In this document: piece after piece, positions 59,138 through 64,000 of the stretch
How positions within the stretch are numbered: the stretch's first letter is position 1
Layout of the letters: every line of letters begins with the position of its first letter
Position numbers and translations under genes: made by a program
From: Takakia lepidozioides
Lineage: Eukaryota; Streptophyta; Takakiopsida; Takakiales; Takakiaceae
Direction: 5' to 3'
Length of the DNA: 64,000 nucleotides
Assembly: GCA_030704615.1 (NCBI GenBank)
Contig: CM060732.1
Coordinates: forward strand, 57,395,053 to 57,459,052
The notes under the pieces: model-generated
Databases searched by the model: none
What the model was told of the DNA's origin: nothing
The model's input: only the letters and a program-made list of their open reading frames with translations

Positions 59138-60849
59138 AATTGATGGTCACTTCTTCTGCTGCCTTCCGCTCTAATACATTTTTTTCTTCCTCAAATCTAA
59201 TTTCTGGTGAGATATAGGTGTTCCCACCAATATGTGCAAGAATGTACCCTTAGTTTGTTTGGATTCTCTCGCTACTCCGATGTGTTTGTTGTCCATCTTC
59301 ATCTCAAGTTGAAGGTCATCGCCCCCTGGTTTTATTTGGCTGCATGTCATCCTTCTATCTAATTGTTTCGTTGAAGCTCATTCTGTGGGCAAGTAAGACT
59401 CTGACAAAACTACTACTTATGGCCGTCCAAACTTCATTTGTTTGAAATCTGATAGATGATCTCCCCTTCAACTATAGATCCTTGGCTATCTCTAATTCTT
59501 GGCGGATCTTGACTCCAATTATAATTTACATAAATTTGCATGACTACATCTATAATTCATTTCAACCTACCTTACAATTTGATTACTTACAATTAAATAT
59601 TTAAATGAGATTACTGTTTATTCATATGGTCTAGGTAGTTGTCTTACAAACATTACGATAGAAAAACCTACATTAAATAAAGAATGACATCTCCACACAA
59701 AGAATAATCATGAGATGAGATTGTGTCATTATTCACAGAGAGATCGACGAAAAATAATTAGTATTAGGTCCTAGAAAGGTTGTTCATCTCATTAACACTG
59801 CTTGGTACTCCCTTGTGAGGATTGTGAAGTGTATTGGATTTTGCAATGGATATGTGGGTTCTTCTATGATACATTTTTTTGATAATGTAACTAGTTGAAT
59901 CTCATCTATATGTCTAATGTGGACTCTGAAAAAAAGTGTACGTTGGTGTTGGAAATAACAATTTACTAGTGCTCTAGTACATTAAAAAAAACTACGTAGG
60001 CAATCTGGAAGCTGAAAGCAATGGGCGAGGGCTAATGATGTAGATAAATACAAAATGATACTCAACATTTGATAAGTTTGAAACATCTTGTAATGATCTT
60101 TTGTCAATCATGCAATCAAGGAAATTTTGTCCTCATTTTCGAACACAAATGATTTTGGATATCATCCCAACGGATATCTTGTATCATATAATCATTGTGC
60201 AACGTACATACATTTTAAAGAATCCAACTTCCATTTTCGTTTTGTTGGCTTGAAACACAATGTTGGACCATACAATTATAGACTCAAGGCAAGTTGTGGA
60301 TATGAAAGACATGAAGGAATTTAGGTTTCAGAAATAAAATGCATGAAATGATGTTTTTCAAGTCTACATAGAAAATGAAGTTTCAAATTAAACAGATTGG
60401 GGATCACAAGGCTTTGAGAGATGAGAGAGAGGGATGACTAGGAATTGTAATATTAGTAGAGGTCGTAAGATCCATTTATGAGAGGTTATTTGAGACGAGA
60501 GAGACAATTTGCTCATACAAGTTGAATTGTTGGCAAAGACTATTCAAACGGTTTACGACGGTGGTGACAACTTTTCACTGGACCAAACTTTCACATACTT
60601 CACATGAATGGATGAAATACTTAGAAATAGATGAATACTTTTGTGCACAATAGTCATGCTCAATGGTCTTTGTTCATTGTCAGGTTGACACTTAGCATTA
60701 ACATAGTTAATGAAGACGAGAGTGTGTGAGGTCTCTTTTTATAAGGATGTCAATGGCCCTGCACTCCGTGGCCTGGCGCATATAGGCAACTTCCGCCTCG
60801 TAAGCACCGGGCAAAAGGCGGTTTATCGGGCAATATAAGAGTTTTACCA
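59138..60849. other. AT-rich intergenic, nothing recognised
   Basis: Upstream flank of the CCDC42-like gene. No convincing coding frame; short frames at 60127-60324 lack any protein pattern. Confidence 0.4.
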
Positions 60850-61135
60850 TCAATATATCAAGCATGGTAATTTGTCTGTTTTGTTTGTTTTGTAGCGTTG
60901 AGATCTCCCAAACCGCGGGGCCTCAGCCCCAGTGCTTGGTACCATTGGAAAGCCCTCGATGAGGAGGGATGCACCAACTTGATCTCATTATTTTTGGACC
61001 TGCGGTATGGGAGATTCGAATTTCAATTACTTTTGGTCGCTGGAAATTTGCAAAAAATAGCAAAGTGAGCTTCATTGGGACAATGATTGGATATATTACT
61101 ACTCAGTAAATTCATGGGAAACATTTTTTTTTCTC
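60850..61135 (+). repeat. Interspersed repeat, copy 4 (5' half)
   Basis: Begins ATCAATATATCAAGC and carries the same head as the copies at 2.7-6.5 kb: GTTGAGATCTCCCAAACCGCG, GGAAAGCCCTCGATGAGGAG, GGTCGCTGGAAATT. It then jumps to the GGATATATTACTACTC block, so the B-box part is missing. The copies span 58 kb, confirming a dispersed family. Confidence 0.65.
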
Positions 61136-63717
61136 AATATATGATTGTATATACAGAAGTATTAATATAAACTTCTAACTCTCGCACCATTGCAAGTTCG
61201 CCATTGGCTGCTCCCACTCGCCTCCTGCTTTGGATATTTAAAACAATTATTTAAAAAAAATTAATGGTTTTGTTTGGCTTGGTGGTGTTTGTTTTCTTTA
61301 TAATGCAGTTGGGAACCAAGATGCACAATTGATAATTCTCAAACGAACAAGAACCGGGTATGTTAAAACCGGCCATGATGGAAAAAATTAAAAATTAATG
61401 GGAACTGGAAAGGTACTACTAGATAAAATGGGAGCTTCCGAACCGGCACCCACGGATCTCTAGCAGACCTCTCACTTCCCAAAAAAGAAAAAAACTTATG
61501 ACGCCTTCCGAAGGGAGCGTAACTTATGGTGTCTCTTGACCCCGAAGGGCTACTGCCTTCCAGCAAGAAGGTGGACACCTTCGTGACACCAATCGGTGGA
61601 TTGAACCTACAACCCTCTCACTTCCAAACCAGAACTAGAGGTTCCCATATAAATCAAGGAACTGCTCAATAGAGGTAACGAAGTTGTGTGCAGACGCAAA
61701 AATATTACACAGGCTCTTCCAGTTTGTACGGGCCTATAGCTAGTTACCAAAGTATTTATCAGAACTAGATTTTATTGTTTTGTTTTTATGTGAAATTATG
61801 CTTTATATGTACTTGATATCATAGCTCATGCAGGTATTTGGGGGCATGTGATATATTTGAATGCAAGCGTGGTGTCATTATTCACTAACCCTGAGTGGGC
61901 CAATCTTATCATCTCACTTGAGCTGAATGTTTTGGCGAGTGCATCCCAAAAATTAATTGACAAACACATTAGGTGTGTGCCATGGACTTTATCACTTGAG
62001 AGATTATGGAATTGCATGAATGTGAGATGGGTTCCTTTGGAGGCATGCCGCCATTGTGAAGGTCCAAGCTGTGGTGGCCGTTGTCAACTCCCCTAATTTA
62101 AACGTCTACAAAGCACCCTGTCTAATCATGCAATTTTGCTCTAAAACTTGGGTGATGACTTAGCTTTCTTACCACAAATTGATGCATGCTAGGAGGAATA
62201 GACATCAAAATCCACACTCAATTTGCTTGGTCAAACCAAAAAGTGTCTATTTTGAAAAACCAAAAAAAAACTTGAACATCCCCACTAAAACACTATAATC
62301 AATGGTAAAATTTGGTGAGACTTGCATGTAGGTGCGAGGTGCGAGGTGCGAGGTGCACACAAACTTCATACTTCCTCAGAATTCACTTCCCTTGGATGCA
62401 TCTCTTGCTATGCTATTCTAATTAGGTTTTTACATTACACTCTTTGAGTTTCTAAGAGCAATGTCCTCATCTGATAAATGATTGGAAATCTTAGAGTAAA
62501 TCAGGTTATCGCCACAAATGTGGAGAAAATGTCTTAATTGGAGATTGTTCAGTTATGGAATGGTTGTTGGACTAGATAGCCCCCTGCACAACAGGTAGAA
62601 ATAAGATACCCCCAGTAGCCGAGCACCACGTGGGGCAGTTATCGTGCGTAGCGCAAGCAGACCGACTCAAGCCGTTAGTACTTTGTAAAATCAGGTAGGT
62701 ACCTTATTTTTTGAGGTAGGTAGCTGCGCTTTTTGTCCTAGATGCGCTTTTCATCCCAGCTTGTCATCTTTATGGGGTTTAAGCTTTCTTTCTGAGGTTT
62801 GGGCGTGAGAATGCATTTGCAATTTGAGTTTTAGGCGCTCCGAGCTGCACATCAAGATTAGGCACTGTTGAGCTTTGCGAATTGGCAAAATTCAAATTTA
62901 GTTAAGGTTGTGATCTTGGCTTCTTTTTGTGTGCATCTCACTTACAATTCTTGTATTTTGTGTCTCAATTTCAATCTCTCAGTTTCAATCTTATGCTTCT
63001 TGCGATGGATTCTGTGAAGGGAGTTCGCACTTCTGCTAGGAAGAGGGATATGGTAGCATCCTTGAACGAGATTTCTTACAGTACTGTTGCTGGGAGTAGT
63101 GGATCTTTATACACTTTTGTATGTCTCTTTTTGATTTGGGAATCGATTTCTTTAGCAAGAAGCGGTGACTCTGTCGTGGTGTGCCTCCTGTCCCTGTGAT
63201 TCAAGCAACTACTCATGATCTTGTGATTGAAGCATAGCTGTCCGACACCATAATGGAAGTTGTGCATTGTGAGAGCGGGTCTCGGAGACTACTAGCACTA
63301 TCGACAGTAGTCGACACACATATACATCTCCCTCGTCTGGTGTAATGGTGGTAGCTGAGCGCAATCTGCCTAAGGATGTGAGAGATGAAATACCGAGTGT
63401 AGTTGAGGTTAAAGGCAATTCACTTCTGGTGGTTAAGGCGCGTAAGGGCGATTCACTTTTGGTAGTTAAGTTATCAGATGCACCGTAGTTGCACAGATTG
63501 CAGCTAAATCTTCCATCCCCTCTCTAAGATGCAAGGCAATTGATTCATCTTCAGATGCTAGTCAAGCTTCAAGTCATGAGGTGGAAGCCGTCAGACAATT
63601 TCTTGATTGTGTGGAGCTTGAGGATCCCGTTGATGTAGTCGTTGCACATTTCACAGTGAGTGCTCATAAAACATCTAGGGCCAAGAAAGACAAGAACCAA
63701 CTTGTAGTGCGTGAGTA
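61136..63717. other. Intergenic; possible decayed transposon leader
   Basis: Mostly AT-rich and without a gene. From about 63005 short protein-like pieces occur on the + strand (VRTSARKRDMVASLNEISYS; AERNLPKDVRDEIPSVVEVK) separated by stops. They may belong to the recombinase remnant that follows. Confidence 0.3.
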
Positions 63718-64000
63718 GTAATGCTTTCGGTCGAATTTGAATGGATTTTGACCAGGTTGCTTTCGAGAAGCTAATGAGTGACAATAGCATTGCTAGCTTA
63801 CGTAACATGGTGCAAAAACCGTTTTGATGAGTGGAGAGCAATTATGAGCATTGACATCAATGTACTTCTAGATGACCTTCCCCTTCGAGACCTTGCAGGA
63901 ACCTTCTGTAAATGTTTCCTGATCGTTCAGAAAAAATATGGATAAAGGTATCCAACAGATTCACTGATAAAGCTCTACTCGTCTATTAACCGAATACTTA
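63718..64000 (+). pseudogene. Crypton/DUF3504-type tyrosine recombinase, N-terminal part, cut by the window edge
   Basis: Reads FDQVAFEKLMSDNSIASLR, then after a one-base frame change TWCKNRFDEWRAIMSI, LLDDLPLRDLAGTFCKCFLI, VQKKYG-stop-RYPTDSLIKLYSSINRIL. This is the core-binding region typical of ZMYM/KIAA1958-like and Crypton recombinases (W..N.F..W, then L..FLxEVRKKDGxxYPPxTL). The TAA at 63942-63944 and the frame change mark it as decayed. The catalytic domain would lie beyond the window. Confidence 0.6.

Noticed and set aside
1-64000. CRISPR array, bacterial operon, rRNA genes
   Set aside because: None present; the regular repeats are SINE-like, minisatellite or coding duplications, and the gene structure is eukaryotic.

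Overview
This is a nuclear window from a land plant that very probably makes swimming sperm (bryophyte, lycophyte or fern; a cycad or Ginkgo is not excluded). The signs are intron-rich genes with GT-AG junctions, a LORELEI-like secreted protein, a pentatricopeptide (PPR) E-domain remnant, a PLATZ factor, two RCI2/PMP3 genes, a NERD-domain gene, and a CCDC42/CFAP73-type coiled-coil gene, a family tied to motile cilia and flagella. All gene models were spliced by eye; most were accepted because family match and exon phase agreed at every junction.

Layout. 0.5-2 kb: LORELEI-like gene. 2.7-6.5 kb: three copies of an interspersed repeat with tRNA-like A and B boxes. 6.9-7.3 kb: PPR pseudogene. 9.4-11.4 kb: intact RBM22/SLT11-type splicing factor. 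12-37 kb: an unusual, visibly GC-richer block, described below. 37.3-38 kb: PLATZ. 39.7 kb: tRNA-Pro(UGG). 40.8-42.9 kb: tandem RCI2 pair. 43.8-47 kb: NERD gene. 49.3-50.2 kb: transposase-type zinc-finger gene. 51.3-53.2 kb: LINE fragment and minisatellite. 55.3-59.1 kb: CCDC42-like gene with six exons. 60.9 kb: partial fourth repeat copy. 63.8-64 kb: Crypton/DUF3504-type tyrosine recombinase fragment running off the edge.

The 12-37 kb block is the main find. It carries a spliced Fanzor (eukaryotic TnpB relative) on the minus strand and a divergently oriented second Fanzor-like 5' end; a four-exon ParB-like/permuted amino-methyltransferase fusion; two related coiled-coil proteins transcribed away from each other; a compact 16-exon BRCA2-like gene with one BRC-like repeat and the DNA-binding domain; an MCM9-like gene that shares a 308-bp divergent promoter with it; an integrase remnant; and a Ulp1-type protease remnant. 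Most are broken by premature stops, nearly all explainable by single C-to-T changes in plant methylation contexts, as expected of a silenced, ageing insertion. The methyltransferase and one coiled-coil gene are still open.

Inference: the block may be a large mobile element, or nested elements, that combined an RNA-guided nuclease and a modification enzyme with break-repair factors (BRCA2, MCM9). A simpler reading is independent insertions plus captured or duplicated host genes. I could not find the ends of any such element by eye.
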